This document shows, in pieces, positions 1 to 10,999 of a stretch of DNA of 64,000 bases (position 1 is its first letter; every line of letters starts with the position of its first letter). The stretch spans positions 696,247 to 760,246 of the forward strand of contig CANLAD010000001.1 of NCBI GenBank assembly GCA_947488755.1, read 5' to 3'. The DNA is from an uncultured Erythrobacter sp. GTDB lineage: Bacteria; Pseudomonadota; Alphaproteobacteria; Sphingomonadales; Sphingomonadaceae. Both the position numbers and the translations under genes were made by a program. The notes beneath the pieces are model-generated. The model was given only the letters and a program-made list of their open reading frames with translations, ran no database searches and was not told the DNA's origin.

Positions 1-1413
1 TCCCGCGGGTTGACCGATGCGCGCGACCGGCTTGTTTCCGCCGATGAACCGCTCGCCTCGCTGCAGCGGGACGCGGGCGGCACGGTCCCGGGCGCGCTAG
101 CCGTGCCGGAACTGCTCGATCTGGTGCGTCAGGCGCGAGAGATCGGGTTAAAAATTGCCAGAGATTTCAGCGCTTTCAACGGCACCGAAACGGTTCGCGG
201 CTTTGCCCGCATCCACCCCCAGTCCGAAGCCAACGGCGGTGGGTGCGAAATCCTGGTTGAAAACTGGCAACGCAGCCTGGAACCGCTCGCGGGCGCCAAG
301 GAGATCGCCGCCCTGCTCGACGAGATCGATCGCAGCGCAGCTGAAGTGACCGGCCGCTTGGATGCGCGTCAACGCGTGCAGTATCTCAACAGCGATGCTG
401 CGGACGCCAAGGCGCTTTGCGAGGCGATAGAGGCCAAGCCTGGCAAGCTGTGGAGCGATTATCTCGACAAGGACGGCGCCGATATTCAACAACCGCTGCA
501 CTGGCGCGTGCTTGACGCGACGCGCTGCTCCATTCCCGGATCGACGCGCGATTGGCGGGTTAGGCTCATTCCCGTGGGCTCGGCGGAGGCGGCACCGCAC
601 GCTTTTGAACTGCTCTTGATCGCCGACCAGCTCTTGCCGGAGCCAAGCGCCTCAGACGATGCCGACACTGCGCATTCGCGCCTGATGGGGAGCGCGCTTA
701 CCCCGGTTTTGCGCGAGCCGATCGCGCGGGTCATCGCCAATGCCGAGACAATCCGCGCCCGGCTCGCCGGTCCATTGCGCGCCGAATACAGCGAGTATGC
801 GGGGCACATCGCCTCGGCAGGACAGCATCTTTCGGCTATGCTCGATGATCTGGTCGATCTTGAGGTGGTCGAGGCGGCGGATTTCTCGACGGCGAAAGAG
901 CGCGTCGATCTGGTCGATGCAGCCCGGCGGGCTGTAGGAATTCTCGGCGTTCGCGCGCAGGCTCGCAGCATTGAAGTGGTTCTGCCCGAGGATGCTCAAG
1001 ACAGCGTGGCGATCGGAGAATTCCGCCGCGTTTTGCAGATCCTGATCAATCTTGTCGGCAATGCCATCGCTTATTCGCCAGAAGGAAGCACGGTCGCGAT
1101 CGATATAGAGCCCGTCCACGACGGCGCGGTATCGCTGATCGTCCAGGACGAAGGACCGGGCGTCGATCCCGAACAAGCGAGGCGTGTATTCGACAAGTTC
1201 GAGCGGCTCGGACGCGACAGTGATGTCGCCGGTGAAGGCGGATCGGGGCTTGGCCTTTATATTTCGCGCAGGCTGGCGCGAGTGATGGGCGGCGACCTTG
1301 AATGTGTCGCACCATCAGGCAGCGCACAGCGGCGCGGGGCGACGTTCAGGCTAAGCCTGCCTGCCGCCCCGCCCCATCAAAGGGGTACTGAAGGGGGTCA
1401 GAAGCGACCCTAG
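1..1413 (+). CDS. Sensor histidine kinase-like protein lacking the H-box histidine (5' end possibly outside window)
   Basis: The C-terminal half is a HATPase_c domain with an N box ([10 protein letters not shown]), a G1 box (DEGPGVD), an F box (FDKFERLG) and a G2 box (GSGLGLYIS). Before it lies a two-helix dimerisation region. Where HisKA proteins read H-E-L-R-T-P-L, this one reads P-V-L-R-E-P-I, so the phosphoacceptor histidine is Pro232 (numbered from the TTG at 10). The first 210 residues may hold PAS-like folds but are not clearly assignable; I see no membrane segment. The frame is open to base 1, so the true start may lie upstream; TTG at 10 has no visible ribosome site. Its stop overlaps the convergent gltA stop. 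It could be a pseudokinase, a phosphatase or a scaffold. Confidence 0.8.
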   Translation, partial: SRGLTDARDRLVSADEPLASLQRDAGGTVPGALAVPELLDLVRQAREIGLKIARDFSAFNGTETVRGFARIHPQSEANGGGCEILVENWQRSLEPLAGAKEIAALLDEIDRSAAEVTGRLDARQRVQYLNSDAADAKALCEAIEAKPGKLWSDYLDKDGADIQQPLHWRVLDATRCSIPGSTRDWRVRLIPVGSAEAAPHAFELLLIADQLLPEPSASDDADTAHSRLMGSALTPVLREPIARVIANAETIRARLAGPLRAEYSEYAGHIASAGQHLSAMLDDLVDLEVVEAADFSTAKERVDLVDAARRAVGILGVRAQARSIEVVLPEDAQDSVAIGEFRRVLQILINLVGNAIAYSPEGSTVAIDIEPVHDGAVSLIVQDEGPGVDPEQARRVFDKFERLGRDSDVAGEGGSGLGLYISRRLARVMGGDLECVAPSGSAQRRGATFRLSLPAAPPHQRGTEGGQKRP

Positions 1414-2696
1414 CGCTTGCTCACCGGCACGTAATCGCGCTGGGTCGGACCTGTATAGAGCTGACGTGGGCGACCGATGACCTGGCCTGGATCGGAGATC
1501 ATTTCGTTCCACTGCGCGACCCAGCCCACCGTGCGGGCAAGGGCGAACAGCGCGGTGAACATGGTCGTCGGGAAGCCGATCGCCGACAGTATGATCCCTG
1601 AATAGAAGTCCACGTTCGGGAACAGCTTCTTCTCCTTGAAGTAATCGTCATTGAGCGCGATTTCCTCAAGCTGAAGCGCGGTCTCGAATACCGGATCCTT
1701 CACCTTCAGTGCATCGAACACCTCGCGCACTGTCTTCTGCATGACAGTCGCACGCGGATCGTAGTTCTTGTAGACGCGGTGGCCAAAGCCCATCAGGCGG
1801 AACGGATCGTTCTTGTCCTTCGCCCGCTCGATATAGTGCGGGATTTTGTCCGGCGTGCCGATTTCGCGTAGCATGTTGAGCGCCGCTTCGTTGGCGCCGC
1901 CATGGGCCGGTCCCCACAGGCAGGCAATGCCCGCTGCGATGCAGGCGAAGGGATTCGCGCCCGACGAACCGGCGAGCCGCACGGTCGAGGTGGAGGCGTT
2001 CTGTTCGTGGTCGGCGTGGAGGATGAAAATCCGGTCCATCGCGCGCTCGACTTCGGGGATGACCTCATATTCCTCAGCCGGAACACCGAAAGTCATGCGC
2101 AGGAAATTGCCGGTGTAGCTGAGCGAGTTGTCCGGCTGCATCATAGGCTGCCCGACGGAATATTTATACGCCGCCGCCGCAATCGTCGGCATCTTGGCGA
2201 TCAGGCGGTGTGAGCTGATCTTGCGATGCTCCGGATCGGAAATGTCGGTGCTGTCGTGATAGAACGCCGACAGCGCGCCGACCACGCCGCACATGATCGC
2301 CATCGGGTGCGCATCGCGGCGAAAGCCCTGATAAAACTGGCGCAGCTGGTCGTGCAGCATGGTGTGGCGCGTGATGGTATAGGTGAAATCGTCCAGCTCT
2401 TCGCGCTGCGGCAATTCGCCATTCAGCAGCAAATAGCTGACTTCCATGAAGCTCGACTGCTCGGCCAACTGCCCGATCGGATAGCCGCGGTGCAGCAGCA
2501 CACCTTCGTTTCCGTCGATATAGGTCAGCGCGCTCTCACAGCTTGCCGTCGACTTGTATCCCGGATCGAAGGTGAAGGCGCCAGTCTGGCCATAGAGCTT
2601 GCGGATATCGACGACATCCGGCCCGGTGCTTCCTTCGAGCACGGGGAAGTCGAGGGTTTCGCTGCCCAGTTCCAGTTTCGCCTGTTTGTCTGCCAC
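1410..2696 (-). CDS. gltA: Citrate synthase
   Basis: Condenses acetyl-CoA and oxaloacetate to citrate, the first step of the TCA cycle, in the cytoplasm. The catalytic motifs of the hexameric type II enzyme are all present: [18 protein letters not shown] and NVDFYSG carry the two histidines and the aspartate. With the GTG start at 2696 the protein is 428 residues, normal for the family. That GTG has AGGAG six bases upstream, whereas the longer ATG start at 2729 has no Shine-Dalgarno, so I prefer the GTG. The TAG stop shares the bases CTAG with the stop of the convergent kinase gene. Confidence 0.97.
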   Translation of the reverse strand: MADKQAKLELGSETLDFPVLEGSTGPDVVDIRKLYGQTGAFTFDPGYKSTASCESALTYIDGNEGVLLHRGYPIGQLAEQSSFMEVSYLLLNGELPQREELDDFTYTITRHTMLHDQLRQFYQGFRRDAHPMAIMCGVVGALSAFYHDSTDISDPEHRKISSHRLIAKMPTIAAAAYKYSVGQPMMQPDNSLSYTGNFLRMTFGVPAEEYEVIPEVERAMDRIFILHADHEQNASTSTVRLAGSSGANPFACIAAGIACLWGPAHGGANEAALNMLREIGTPDKIPHYIERAKDKNDPFRLMGFGHRVYKNYDPRATVMQKTVREVFDALKVKDPVFETALQLEEIALNDDYFKEKKLFPNVDFYSGIILSAIGFPTTMFTALFALARTVGWVAQWNEMISDPGQVIGRPRQLYTGPTQRDYVPVSKR

Positions 2697-2735
2697 CGTT
2701 GAACTCCTGTGCGTGTTTGCTCCTGACATCGGCGT

Positions 2736-4151
2736 TCACGCGGCCTGCGCGTCGAGCCGTGCCAGGGATTCATCCCGTCCCAGAAGGACCAGAACGTCGA
2801 AAATGCCGGGCGAGGTCGTCGTCCCGGTGAGCGCCGCGCGCATTGGCTGCGCCAGCTTGCCAAGCCCCAGTTCGAGCCGCTCTGCAAGCGTTTTGGTAGT
2901 GGCTTCGAGTGCCTCGATTGTCCAGTCATTTTCATCGGCCAGAGCGCTCGAAATCTGCGCAAGACGGGTCCGCGCCTCTTCGTCGAGCAGCTTGGCCGCT
3001 TTCTCAGTCATCGCGAGTGGACGTGTAGCAAAAAGAAAGCCTGCTCCTTCAGCCAGTTCATCGAGGTTCTTCGCACGTGTTTTAAGAACCGGCATCGCGC
3101 GTGCCAGCAATTCCTGATCGATGCCGCCCTCCATCCGCGCCGCCACCAGGGCAGCGAGCGCACCATCATCGCTCTCGCGGATGTAGTGTCCGTTGAGGTT
3201 CTCCAGCTTTTTCATGTCGAAGCGCGAGGGGCTCTTCCCCACGCCATCGAGATCGAACAGCGCGATCGCCTCCTCGCGCGTGATCTCTTCGCGATCGCCA
3301 TGACCCCAGCCCAACCTCAAAAGGTAGTTGAACAGCGCATCGGGCAGCACGCCCATCTCGTCCCTGTAAGCGTCAACGCCAAGCGCGCCGTGTCGCTTCG
3401 ACAGCTTCGCTCCGTCGGACCCGTGGATCAGGGGAATGTGAGCGTAGATCGGATCGGGCCAATTGCCCTCGACCTTATCCATCGCGCGGTAGATCGGCAG
3501 CTGGCGAAAGGCGTTGTTCAGGTGATCGTCCCCGCGAATGACGTGTGTTACCTCCATGTCGCGATCGTCAACGACCGCAGCGAGCATGTAGGTCGGCGTG
3601 CCATCGGCGCGCAGGATGATGTAGTCGTCGATCTCCTCGTTGCGGACAGAGACGGCTCCCTGCACAGCATCATCGATCGTCGTTTCCCCTTCGAGCGGGG
3701 TTTTCAGCCGTACGGTGTAGGGCGCGCCTTCAGGCGCCTCGGACGGATCGCGATCACGCCAGCGCCCGTCATAACGCATCGGCTGCTTGTTCGCGCGCTG
3801 CTCGGCCCGCATCTGCTCGAGTTCCTCCGGCGTCGCGAAGCACTTGTAGGCATGACCTGTCTCGAGCAGCTTGTGCGCTACCTCCGCATGGCGTTCTGCC
3901 CGCTGCGACTGGAACACCGGTTCCTCATCATATTCCAGACCAAGCCAGTCGAGTCCGTCGAGAATCGCGTCGATCGCCTCTTGCGTGGAACGCTTCTTGT
4001 CCGTGTCTTCGATCCGCAGCAGCGCCTTGCCACCGTGGTGGCGTGCGAACAGCCAGTTGAACAGCGCCGTGCGCGCTCCGCCGATATGCAGAAATCCAGT
4101 GGGAGACGGAGCGAACCGGGTGACGACTTCACGTGCTGATGGGCTTGCCAT
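2736..4151 (-). CDS. gltX: Glutamyl-tRNA synthetase
   Basis: Charges tRNA-Glu with glutamate. The class I signature appears near the N-terminus as [11 protein letters not shown], and the KMSKS-like loop reads KLSKRHG. From ATG at 4151 the protein is 471 residues, typical of bacterial GluRS. The open frame runs about 170 codons further upstream, but that extension is low-complexity shadow of comEC on the other strand. AGGA lies about 11 bases before the chosen ATG. It lies 39 bases upstream of gltA on the same strand and diverges from comEC across 64 bases, which must hold both promoters. Alphaproteobacteria often have two GltX paralogues; I cannot tell whether this one is discriminating. Confidence 0.95.
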   Translation of the reverse strand: MASPSAREVVTRFAPSPTGFLHIGGARTALFNWLFARHHGGKALLRIEDTDKKRSTQEAIDAILDGLDWLGLEYDEEPVFQSQRAERHAEVAHKLLETGHAYKCFATPEELEQMRAEQRANKQPMRYDGRWRDRDPSEAPEGAPYTVRLKTPLEGETTIDDAVQGAVSVRNEEIDDYIILRADGTPTYMLAAVVDDRDMEVTHVIRGDDHLNNAFRQLPIYRAMDKVEGNWPDPIYAHIPLIHGSDGAKLSKRHGALGVDAYRDEMGVLPDALFNYLLRLGWGHGDREEITREEAIALFDLDGVGKSPSRFDMKKLENLNGHYIRESDDGALAALVAARMEGGIDQELLARAMPVLKTRAKNLDELAEGAGFLFATRPLAMTEKAAKLLDEEARTRLAQISSALADENDWTIEALEATTKTLAERLELGLGKLAQPMRAALTGTTTSPGIFDVLVLLGRDESLARLDAQAA

Positions 4152-4215
4152 GACGCAGTAATTCCTGTTCAATCTTAGGCCTGTAATCGGCCAAGCCCGA
4201 GGGGGGACGTGGGCC

Positions 4216-6483
4216 TTGGCCAATGTGCCATTCATTCCGATGGGCGAGCAGCCCGGGCGCGGGACGGGCGAGGGACGCCCGGACCCGACCAAAGGCGCAG
4301 GCGAAGGCGCCTTTGGGTCGACGCGCCTGTGGCAAACCGGCGGTCGCTTGTCCAGCATCGCCCGGAGGTTGGGCGGCGCGGCAGAAGAGTTTCTGGCGAA
4401 GGCCGGTTTCGATCGTGCGCCGTGGCTGGCGGTGTTGTTCGCTAGCGGAATCTTGACCTGGTTTGCGCTCGCCTCGCCGTGGCAGTGGATCGCGGCGATC
4501 GGGCTTAGCCTGATGGCCGCGCTGTTCGCTCTTGCGGCGTGGCAAGGCCATGACGATCGGGGCCAGCTTCGCCGTGCGATTATTGCATGCGCGGTGATCT
4601 TTGCGGCGGGCATTGCGGTCATCTGGTTGCGATCTGAGACCGTCGGTGCCGAGCCGATCAAGCGACCGGTGGTCGAGCGCGTCCAGGGTTATGTCCTCGA
4701 CCGCGAAGACCAGCCCGCACAGGAGCGTCTGCGGCTGACCATGGCGGTGCGCGATGCGTCGACGGGCGAGGGCCGTAAGATCCGCGTGAATGTGCCCGCA
4801 GAGGCTGCTCGGGAGGCGCTCGCTGATCACGATGCGGACGCACTGGCAGAAGGCGCGGTGGTACGAATGCGGGTGAGGCTGATGCCGCCCGCCAGCCCCA
4901 TGCTGCCCGGCGGCTATGACTTCGCCCGTGCCGCCTGGTTCAAGGGACTCGCCGCGACGGGCAGCGTGATCGGCTCGTTCGAGATCGTCGAACCCGCGCC
5001 AGGCGCGAGTGGTATTGCGGCGCTGCAACGCACGCTGTCGGCCCATGTTCGAGAGCGCGTGGATGGATCAGCGGGCACCATCGCGGCCGCCTTCGCCAGC
5101 GGCGATCGCGGTGCCATCCGCGAGGAGGATGAGGAGGCGATGCGCGATGCCGGCCTCACACACTTGCTTGCGATCAGCGGCCTGCATGTCAGCGCGGTTA
5201 TTGCAGCGGCGTATTTCGTGACGCTCAAATTGCTCGCGCTCTTTCCGGCGTTCGCATTGCGCTTTCGCCTGCCGGTCGTCGCCGCTGCGGTCGGGGCGTT
5301 GGCGGGTATCGGATACACGCTGCTCACCGGAGCGCAGGTTCCCACGGTGCGCAGCTGCGTTGCCGCCATGCTGGTGCTGATCGCGCTGGCGATGGGGCGC
5401 GATGCCCTTTCGCTTCGAATGGTCGCCGTGGCGGCGATTTTCGTGCTTCTGCTGTGGCCGGAGAGCGTGGTCGGGCCGAGTTTCCAGATGAGCTTTTCCG
5501 CGGTTGTAGCAATCGTTGCCTTGCATTCCAGCGGGCCGGTGCGGGCCTTCCTCGCGCCGCGCGAAGAGAGCTCGGGACGTCGCTTCGGACGCAGTGTGGC
5601 GATGCTGTTCCTCACAGGGCTCGTGATCGAAATCGCGCTGATGCCGATCGTGCTGTTCCATTTCCACCGAGCGGGTGTGTACGGCGCGTTCGCCAACGTT
5701 CTGGCCATTCCGCTGGTCACTTTTGTTTCAATGCCCCTGATCGCGCTGGCCCTGGCGCTCGACGCGGTCGGTCTGGGCGCGCCGGCATGGTGGCTGGTGG
5801 AGCGCTCGCTCGATCTGCTGCTGGGGCTTGCGCACATGACGGCAGCGCAGCCCGGAGCGGTCAAGCTCATGCCGCAGATGAGCTGGTTTGCGATCGCGCC
5901 GTTCACCACGGGCGGCCTATGGCTCGCGCTGTGGAGCGGGCGGGGGCGATTGCTGGGTTTTGCGCCAGTGACCGTAGCTACCGTGATGCTCTTTGCAACG
6001 CCGATCCCGGACATCCTTGTCGGGCGCGACGGGCGGCATGTCGGGATCACCGCTCTCGACGAACACGGGGAGCGGCGCCTGATCTCCCTGCGCGACAGTC
6101 GCTCTTCCTATTCTCGGGACAATCTGCTCGAACTCGCCAGTGTTACCGCCGATCCGATCCCGCTTGCGGAATGGCGCACGGCCCGTTGTTCTGCCGAGTT
6201 CTGCACGTTGGCGATCGAGCGGGGCGGGCGGCAATGGAACCTGCTGCTCGCCCGCAATCGCGCGATGATCGAGGAGCGGGCGCTCGCCGCCGCCTGCGAA
6301 AGAGCCGATATCGTGGTCGCGGATCGGTTTCTGCCGCGATCGTGCAGCCCCAAATGGCTCAAGGCCGACCGCCGTTTGCTACAACGCACAGGCGGACTTG
6401 CAATCAACCTTGAGGATCGGCGCATCAACAGCGTCGCCGCATCCCAAGGTGAGCACGGATGGTGGCGCGGCGAAGAAAGGTGA
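4216..6483 (+). CDS. comEC: ComEC/Rec2-family DNA internalisation protein
   Basis: An inner-membrane channel of the ComEC/Rec2 family, expected to pass single-stranded DNA into the cytoplasm during natural transformation. Reading N to C: a cytoplasmic arm, two membrane segments (about residues 75-130), an extracytoplasmic DUF4131-like domain, then the polytopic Competence domain with the conserved [13 protein letters not shown] motif near residue 315. The roughly 150-residue C-terminal part has no HxHxDH metal site, so the beta-lactamase-like nuclease domain is degenerate or missing. The TTG start at 4216 has a GAGGGGGG stretch about 7 bases upstream; ATG at 4240 is the alternative. It is convergent with lexA. 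No other competence gene is in the window. Confidence 0.88.
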   Translation: MANVPFIPMGEQPGRGTGEGRPDPTKGAGEGAFGSTRLWQTGGRLSSIARRLGGAAEEFLAKAGFDRAPWLAVLFASGILTWFALASPWQWIAAIGLSLMAALFALAAWQGHDDRGQLRRAIIACAVIFAAGIAVIWLRSETVGAEPIKRPVVERVQGYVLDREDQPAQERLRLTMAVRDASTGEGRKIRVNVPAEAAREALADHDADALAEGAVVRMRVRLMPPASPMLPGGYDFARAAWFKGLAATGSVIGSFEIVEPAPGASGIAALQRTLSAHVRERVDGSAGTIAAAFASGDRGAIREEDEEAMRDAGLTHLLAISGLHVSAVIAAAYFVTLKLLALFPAFALRFRLPVVAAAVGALAGIGYTLLTGAQVPTVRSCVAAMLVLIALAMGRDALSLRMVAVAAIFVLLLWPESVVGPSFQMSFSAVVAIVALHSSGPVRAFLAPREESSGRRFGRSVAMLFLTGLVIEIALMPIVLFHFHRAGVYGAFANVLAIPLVTFVSMPLIALALALDAVGLGAPAWWLVERSLDLLLGLAHMTAAQPGAVKLMPQMSWFAIAPFTTGGLWLALWSGRGRLLGFAPVTVATVMLFATPIPDILVGRDGRHVGITALDEHGERRLISLRDSRSSYSRDNLLELASVTADPIPLAEWRTARCSAEFCTLAIERGGRQWNLLLARNRAMIEERALAAACERADIVVADRFLPRSCSPKWLKADRRLLQRTGGLAINLEDRRINSVAASQGEHGWWRGEER

Positions 6484-6518
6484 GGCGCCCGCTGTCCGCG
6501 CACCTCGATCGCACCATC

Positions 6519-7208
6519 TTAATGGTAGCGCCGCAGCAACCCGGCGAGCTTGCCCTGGACCTGCACTTCTTCCGAGCCATAAACCTGCGCATCGTATGCC
6601 GCATTCGCCGGATCGAGGCGCACACGGCCGCCATCCTTGTGGAGGTATTTGAGCGTCGCTTCTTCACCACGCACCAGCGCAACGACGATTTCCCCATCGC
6701 GGGCGCTGTCGGTGCGACGGACCAGCGCGAAGTCACCATCGAAGATGCCCGCCTCGATCATCGAATCGCCTGAAACTTCAAGCGCGTAGTGTTCCCCCGG
6801 ACCGAGCAGGGCTGCAGGGACCGGAAGCGAGCTCTGCCCCTCCAGCGCCTCGATCGGGGCGCCCGCCGCGATACGACCATGCAGCGGGATTTCGATGACG
6901 TCATTGGCCGGTTCGGGCGCACTCGTCATGGTCTTGGAAACCGAAGCCACCGCGTCATTTGCAGCCATCGTGGCGCGCGGCGTAGGCGTCGCGTCCTCGG
7001 GCTGACGGATCACTTCGAGCGCACGAGCGCGGTTTGGCAGGCGACGGATGAAGCCACGTTCCTCAAGAGCGGAAATCAGCCGGTGAACGCCCGACTTGCT
7101 CTTGAGATCAAGTGCATCCTTCATTTCCTCGAAACTGGGCGAGATGCCGGTTTCATCAAGGCGTTGCTGGATGAAGCGGATCAGTTCGTGCTGCTTCGCG
7201 GTCAACAT
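6519..7208 (-). CDS. lexA: LexA repressor
   Basis: Represses the SOS regulon and is inactivated by RecA-stimulated self-cleavage. From ATG at 7208 it has 229 residues. The N-terminus is a winged helix (residues 1-68). A longer linker than in E. coli follows, then the S24 peptidase domain with the Ala115-Gly116 scissile bond, Ser149 (GDSM) and Lys187 (ATLKYL). The Ala-rich, Thr/Pro-rich linker at about 70-105 is characteristic of alphaproteobacterial LexA. A GAAC-N7-GAAC operator lies 32 bases upstream of the start, indicating autoregulation. The 12-codon upstream extension of the frame runs across that operator and is not used. Confidence 0.97.
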   Translation of the reverse strand: MLTAKQHELIRFIQQRLDETGISPSFEEMKDALDLKSKSGVHRLISALEERGFIRRLPNRARALEVIRQPEDATPTPRATMAANDAVASVSKTMTSAPEPANDVIEIPLHGRIAAGAPIEALEGQSSLPVPAALLGPGEHYALEVSGDSMIEAGIFDGDFALVRRTDSARDGEIVVALVRGEEATLKYLHKDGGRVRLDPANAAYDAQVYGSEEVQVQGKLAGLLRRYH

Positions 7209-7239
7209 GGGGCAAACTCCCTCGGCGCACCGATATGGT

Positions 7240-7254
7240 GAACGAATGCGGAAC
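7240..7254. promoter_or_regulatory. SOS box (LexA operator) of lexA
   Basis: The sequence GAACGAATGCGGAAC matches the direct-repeat operator GAAC-N7-GAAC known for alphaproteobacterial LexA. It lies 32-46 bases upstream of the lexA ATG, in the 102-base gap that separates lexA from moeA. The same 15-mer recurs upstream of gyrA. Confidence 0.9.
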
Positions 7255-7310
7255 AATTAGGCAACCCGATTCGCCAAGTCAAGCCTCACCCTGTCGACAA
7301 CCCGCGCGTT

Positions 7311-8498
7311 TCAGCCATTGCGGAGAGAATGCACGTCGACCAGTTCGCCTGCGGAGACTGACGGTGCGTTTGCGGGGCGGTCGATCAGGCAGTTCGACAT
7401 GCCAAGGGCGCGCAGGGCGCTGGAATCCTGCGATGCCACCGGGACGACGCCCTCTCCGGTCGCATCAGCGCGCACGAATTCGCGGCGCGAACCTGTCGCA
7501 GGCAGTGACGCGAGAGCTTTTGATCGCGTGGATAGGGGTAACGGACGAGGTATGCCCATCGCGGCGCGCACCAGCGGCAGCGCGAACAGGAAAGCGGTGA
7601 CGAAGCTGGAGACCGGATTGCCTGGCAAGCCGAGGACCACCTGCGGGCCCGCTGCACCGTCGCGCGTAGCCACCATCAGCGGCTTGCCGGGTTTGATCGC
7701 TACCTTCCAGAATGCGATTTGCGCGCCCCAGTCGGTCAGCGCCTGTTGCACCAGGTCATGATCGCCGACCGACGCGCCGCCCGACGTCACCAGAATATCC
7801 ACACCGTCCGCGCGCTCCAATGCCTTCGCAAGCGCCGTCCGGTCGTCCGGCACCGGGCCTAACCGCTCGCAGCATCCCACAAGTGGCGAGAGCATCGCTG
7901 CAATCATCGCGCCATTGCTCGCGGGGATCTGGTTTGGCCCGCAATTTGCGGGATCAGCCGCGAGTTCATCTCCGCTGTCGAGCACCGCGACACGCGGCTG
8001 CCTTGCCACCTGCACAGCGCTATGGCCTGCGGCGAGGGCAAGCGCGAGCTGCGCAGGGCCGATCCGGGTTCCGCGTTCGAGCACTCGCCCACCTTCTGCA
8101 AAGTCGAAGCCGCGGCGACGCACATGGCGCCCGGGGGCAGGCATTTCACGTGCCTCAAGCTGCCCGCCATCCACTTGCGCATTTTCCTGTATCAGCACCC
8201 GATCAGCGCCATCGGGCATGTGCGCGCCTGTGGAGATCCGCGCCGCTTCGCCTGCCTGCAGAACTTGCGAAAATGGCGCACCAGCGCGGCTTTCGCCGGT
8301 CAGCCGCCACGGCCCGTCTCCGGCAATCGCGTACCCATCCATCGCCGAGAGGTCCGCGAGAGGCTGCGTACGCCGTGCCAGCAGGTCGGCAGCCAGTACC
8401 CGTCCGAGCGCCGCCTCTACATTGACTTGCTCTCCTTCCATCCGGGGTGCGAGTGCGAGCAGGCGTTCATGCGCACCCTCAAGGCTGAGCAGGCTCAT
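7311..8498 (-). CDS. moeA: Molybdopterin molybdotransferase MoeA
   Basis: Inserts molybdate into adenylated molybdopterin, the last step of basic molybdenum cofactor synthesis. Family hallmarks are the MDGYAI motif near residue 60, the [11 protein letters not shown] segment of the MoCF-binding domain and the GLPGNPVSS motif, followed by the C-terminal beta-barrel domain IV. The ATG at 8498 overlaps the moaC stop as ATGA, giving 395 residues, close to the usual 400; this coupling decides the start over the six-codon-longer frame. It is the last gene of the moaC-moeA pair and probably of the trp transcript upstream. Confidence 0.95.
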   Translation of the reverse strand: MSLLSLEGAHERLLALAPRMEGEQVNVEAALGRVLAADLLARRTQPLADLSAMDGYAIAGDGPWRLTGESRAGAPFSQVLQAGEAARISTGAHMPDGADRVLIQENAQVDGGQLEAREMPAPGRHVRRRGFDFAEGGRVLERGTRIGPAQLALALAAGHSAVQVARQPRVAVLDSGDELAADPANCGPNQIPASNGAMIAAMLSPLVGCCERLGPVPDDRTALAKALERADGVDILVTSGGASVGDHDLVQQALTDWGAQIAFWKVAIKPGKPLMVATRDGAAGPQVVLGLPGNPVSSFVTAFLFALPLVRAAMGIPRPLPLSTRSKALASLPATGSRREFVRADATGEGVVPVASQDSSALRALGMSNCLIDRPANAPSVSAGELVDVHSLRNG

Positions 8499-8971
8499 CC
8501 CGCCGGAGCCTCCCAATCTCCCGACTTGCCGCCGCGCTTTGCGATCAGGCGCACCTCGCCGATGGCCATCGCCCGATCGATCGCTTTCGCCATGTCGTAG
8601 ATGGTCAGCAACGCGGTGGAGACCGCGACCATCGCCTCCATCTCGACGCCGGTCTTGCCGGTCAGCGAGGCGGTTGCGGTGGCGCTCACACCGTCATCCC
8701 CGAATGTGAAGTCGAGCGTGACCGCTTCAAGCCCCAGCGGATGACACAAGGGGATCAGCTCGCCAGTGCGCTTGGCCGCCATGATCCCGGCGATGCGCGC
8801 GGTCGCGATCACATCTCCCTTGGGCACGTCGCCATCGCGGATCGCAGCCAGCGCCTCGCGGTTCATCACGATACGGCCCGAGGCCACGGCGACCCGATGC
8901 GAGGGCGTCTTGTCACCCACATCGACCATGCGCGCCGCGCCGCCCTCGTCCAGATGGGTGAGTCGGTTCAT
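8495..8971 (-). CDS. moaC: Cyclic pyranopterin monophosphate synthase MoaC
   Basis: Acts with MoaA to make cyclic pyranopterin monophosphate from GTP, the first stage of molybdenum cofactor synthesis. The 158 residues carry the MVDVGDK start motif, [19 protein letters not shown] and the LIPLCHPL active-site segment, all diagnostic. GGAGG lies nine bases before the ATG, a strong ribosome site. The stop overlaps the moeA start (ATGA). A 202-base stretch with no convincing gene separates it from trpC upstream. No moaA, moaD or moaE is in the window, so the rest of the pathway must be elsewhere. Confidence 0.96.
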   Translation of the reverse strand: MNRLTHLDEGGAARMVDVGDKTPSHRVAVASGRIVMNREALAAIRDGDVPKGDVIATARIAGIMAAKRTGELIPLCHPLGLEAVTLDFTFGDDGVSATATASLTGKTGVEMEAMVAVSTALLTIYDMAKAIDRAMAIGEVRLIAKRGGKSGDWEAPAG

Positions 8972-9173
8972 GCCCGCACCTCCACTCGGTTCGCCGCCCG
9001 TAGTGCACGGATGGACCGGGTGTTACACGGTCCTGAAGCGAAAACCGGTTCGATTACATTCTCAGCGGACGATCGCTTCCATTGACTACAGGGGGGCGGT
9101 GCGGGAGTGGTCATAGCCAGCTTCATGCCATGTTCGCCGTGCGTAGGACAGAGGTGGTCCGTGCACTTGCTAT

Positions 9174-9962
9174 TCAAGTGCCCAGCAGTTCGCGTGTGGC
9201 GGCCGCGATGTCATCGGCTCGCATCAGGCTTTCACCGACCAGAAACGCGCGCACGCCGCTTTCGGCGAGCCGCTCGCAATCCGCATGAGCCGCGATGCCG
9301 CTCTCCCCGACCAACATGGCATTCGCCGGGGCGAGGGGGGCGAGGCGTTCGGTTGTAGCAAGCGAGGTGGTGAAGGTCTTGAGATCACGATTGTTGATGC
9401 CGATCAAGCGACTACCGAGCACACTTGCTGCTCGTTCGAGCTCTGCCTCGTCATGCACTTCGACCAGAACGTCCATGTTATGTTCGAGCGCGGCCGCCTC
9501 GATCTCTGCCATCGCGCCATCGTCCAGCGCCGCGACGATGATGAGGATCGCGTCCGCGCCGATCGCCCGCGCTTCGAGGCATTGCCACGGATCGACCATG
9601 AAGTCCTTGCGCAGCACTGGCAGGGTGCAGGCGGCGCGTGCGGCAATCAGGTATTCTTCATGCCCCTGAAAATAGGGCGCGTCGGTGAGAACGGATAGGC
9701 ACGTCGCACCGCCCGCTTTGTAAGCGGCTGCGTGGTCGGCGGGATGGAAATCCTCGCGGATAAGACCCTTTGACGGGCTCGCGCGCTTTATCTCGGCGAT
9801 CAGCGCAAAGCCGGTCTGCGCCTCGTTGCGCAGCGCATGCTCGAACCCGCGCGGAGGCGATTGCGCGGCGGCGGCAGCTTCCAGGTCGGCTTGCGGCTTC
9901 TCGCGCTTGCGAGCGGACACTTCCTCACGCTTGGTGGCGCAGATTTCGTCAAGCTTGTTCAA
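9174..9962 (-). CDS. trpC: Indole-3-glycerol phosphate synthase
   Basis: Closes the indole ring in tryptophan synthesis, converting CdRP to indole-3-glycerol phosphate with loss of CO2 and water. The 262-residue TIM barrel shows [27 protein letters not shown] and INNRDLKTF, the known substrate and catalytic loops. It is monofunctional, with no TrpF domain. The start is TTG at 9962, 44 bases after trpD; the ribosome site is weak, which fits a distal operon gene. Confidence 0.96.
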   Translation of the reverse strand: MNKLDEICATKREEVSARKREKPQADLEAAAAAQSPPRGFEHALRNEAQTGFALIAEIKRASPSKGLIREDFHPADHAAAYKAGGATCLSVLTDAPYFQGHEEYLIAARAACTLPVLRKDFMVDPWQCLEARAIGADAILIIVAALDDGAMAEIEAAALEHNMDVLVEVHDEAELERAASVLGSRLIGINNRDLKTFTTSLATTERLAPLAPANAMLVGESGIAAHADCERLAESGVRAFLVGESLMRADDIAAATRELLGT

Positions 9963-10006
9963 GGTCTTTCCCGGCTCAGGTCAAATGGCATTGAGAATGC
10001 CAACGC

Positions 10007-10999
10007 CTAAACTGCCATCGCGATCCAGCGGTCCAGCAGCGTCTTCGCCCGCCCGCTGTCGATCGCCTCGGCTGCCATCGCGGCACGATCCGTCCAGTCA
10101 TCGCCCCGCCGCGCGACTTCGAGCGCTCCGGCGGCGTTGAACAGAACCGCGTCGCGATAGGGGCCGGGCGCGCCCGTCAGCAGCGCTTTCAAGGCGGCGG
10201 CGTTGTGGGTCGCATCGTCGCCGCGAATCGCTTCGATCGGGGCGGTCGGTAGACCGGCATCTTCGGGCGATGCGCGGCGCATCGTGACTTCACTCCCGGT
10301 GACGACTGCAATCTCGTTGCCGCCGGCCAGGCTCAACTCGTCCAGCCCCTCATCGCCCGACACGATTAGCGAGCGGCCCGTACCGAGCCGGGCGAGCGCG
10401 CCGGCATAGATCGGCACGTAGGCGGGCCGGGCAATCCCGATAAGCTGGCTTTCAACCCGCGCAGGATTGGAAAGTGGCCCCATCAGGTTGAAGATCGTGC
10501 GCTTGCCGATGCGCTTGCGAATGGGCTGAATGCGCCCCATCGCCGGGTGGTGGTTCTTGGCAAACAGAAAGCAGATGCCGAGCTTTGCCAGCGTCTGTTC
10601 CGCCGTGCGCCCGGCAGCGTCCATATCGAGCCCGAGCGCTTCCAGCGTATCCGCTGCGCCCGCCTTGGACGACGCTGCTCGGTTACCGTGCTTGGCGACC
10701 GGGACGCCGCAGGCCGCGACGACGAGGCTGACGGCGGTGGAAACGTTGAGTGTGTGGTGCCCGTCGCCGCCCGTGCCGCACACGTCGACGGCGTCGTGCG
10801 GCGCTTCGATGGGTATCAGGCGCGCGCGCAAAGCTCGCGCCGCGCCTGCGATCTCGTCCGACGTTTCGCCGCGGTCGGACAGGTCTATGAGGAAGCGTTC
10901 GATTTCGCCTTCCGAGGTTTCGCCATCGAGCAGGGTGCCGAAGGCGCGTTCGGCTTCGGTTTCGCTGAGCGGCGTGGCGATATCGGGCAGGGCGCTCAT
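10007..10999 (-). CDS. trpD: Anthranilate phosphoribosyltransferase
   Basis: Transfers phosphoribose from PRPP to anthranilate, the second step of tryptophan synthesis. The PRPP loop [15 protein letters not shown] and the anthranilate-binding [15 protein letters not shown] stretch are intact. From ATG at 10999 the protein has 330 residues, the normal size. That ATG overlaps the trpG stop (ATGA), which fixes the start against a 13-codon-longer frame. Confidence 0.96.
   Translation of the reverse strand: MSALPDIATPLSETEAERAFGTLLDGETSEGEIERFLIDLSDRGETSDEIAGAARALRARLIPIEAPHDAVDVCGTGGDGHHTLNVSTAVSLVVAACGVPVAKHGNRAASSKAGAADTLEALGLDMDAAGRTAEQTLAKLGICFLFAKNHHPAMGRIQPIRKRIGKRTIFNLMGPLSNPARVESQLIGIARPAYVPIYAGALARLGTGRSLIVSGDEGLDELSLAGGNEIAVVTGSEVTMRRASPEDAGLPTAPIEAIRGDDATHNAAALKALLTGAPGPYRDAVLFNAAGALEVARRGDDWTDRAAMAAEAIDSGRAKTLLDRWIAMAV

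Noticed and set aside
4152..4661. N-terminal extension of gltX by about 170 residues.
   Set aside because: It would overlap the start of comEC on the other strand, is low-complexity, and the GluRS family begins just before the HIGH motif.
4914..6050. Long open frame antisense to comEC.
   Set aside because: High-GC coding DNA produces long antisense frames; the protein is Ser/Ala/Thr/Arg-rich without domains and lies wholly within a recognised gene. The same applies to the long plus-strand frames opposite gltX, trpE, ppiD and gyrA.
8968..9177. A 69-codon minus-strand frame that exactly fills the trpC-moaC gap, overlapping both neighbours by four bases (TTGA and ATGA).
   Set aside because: The double overlap is striking, but third-position GC is visibly lower than in the flanking genes, the predicted protein has no domain or membrane segment, and no ribosome site precedes its TTG. 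I treat the gap as non-coding unless homologues are found.
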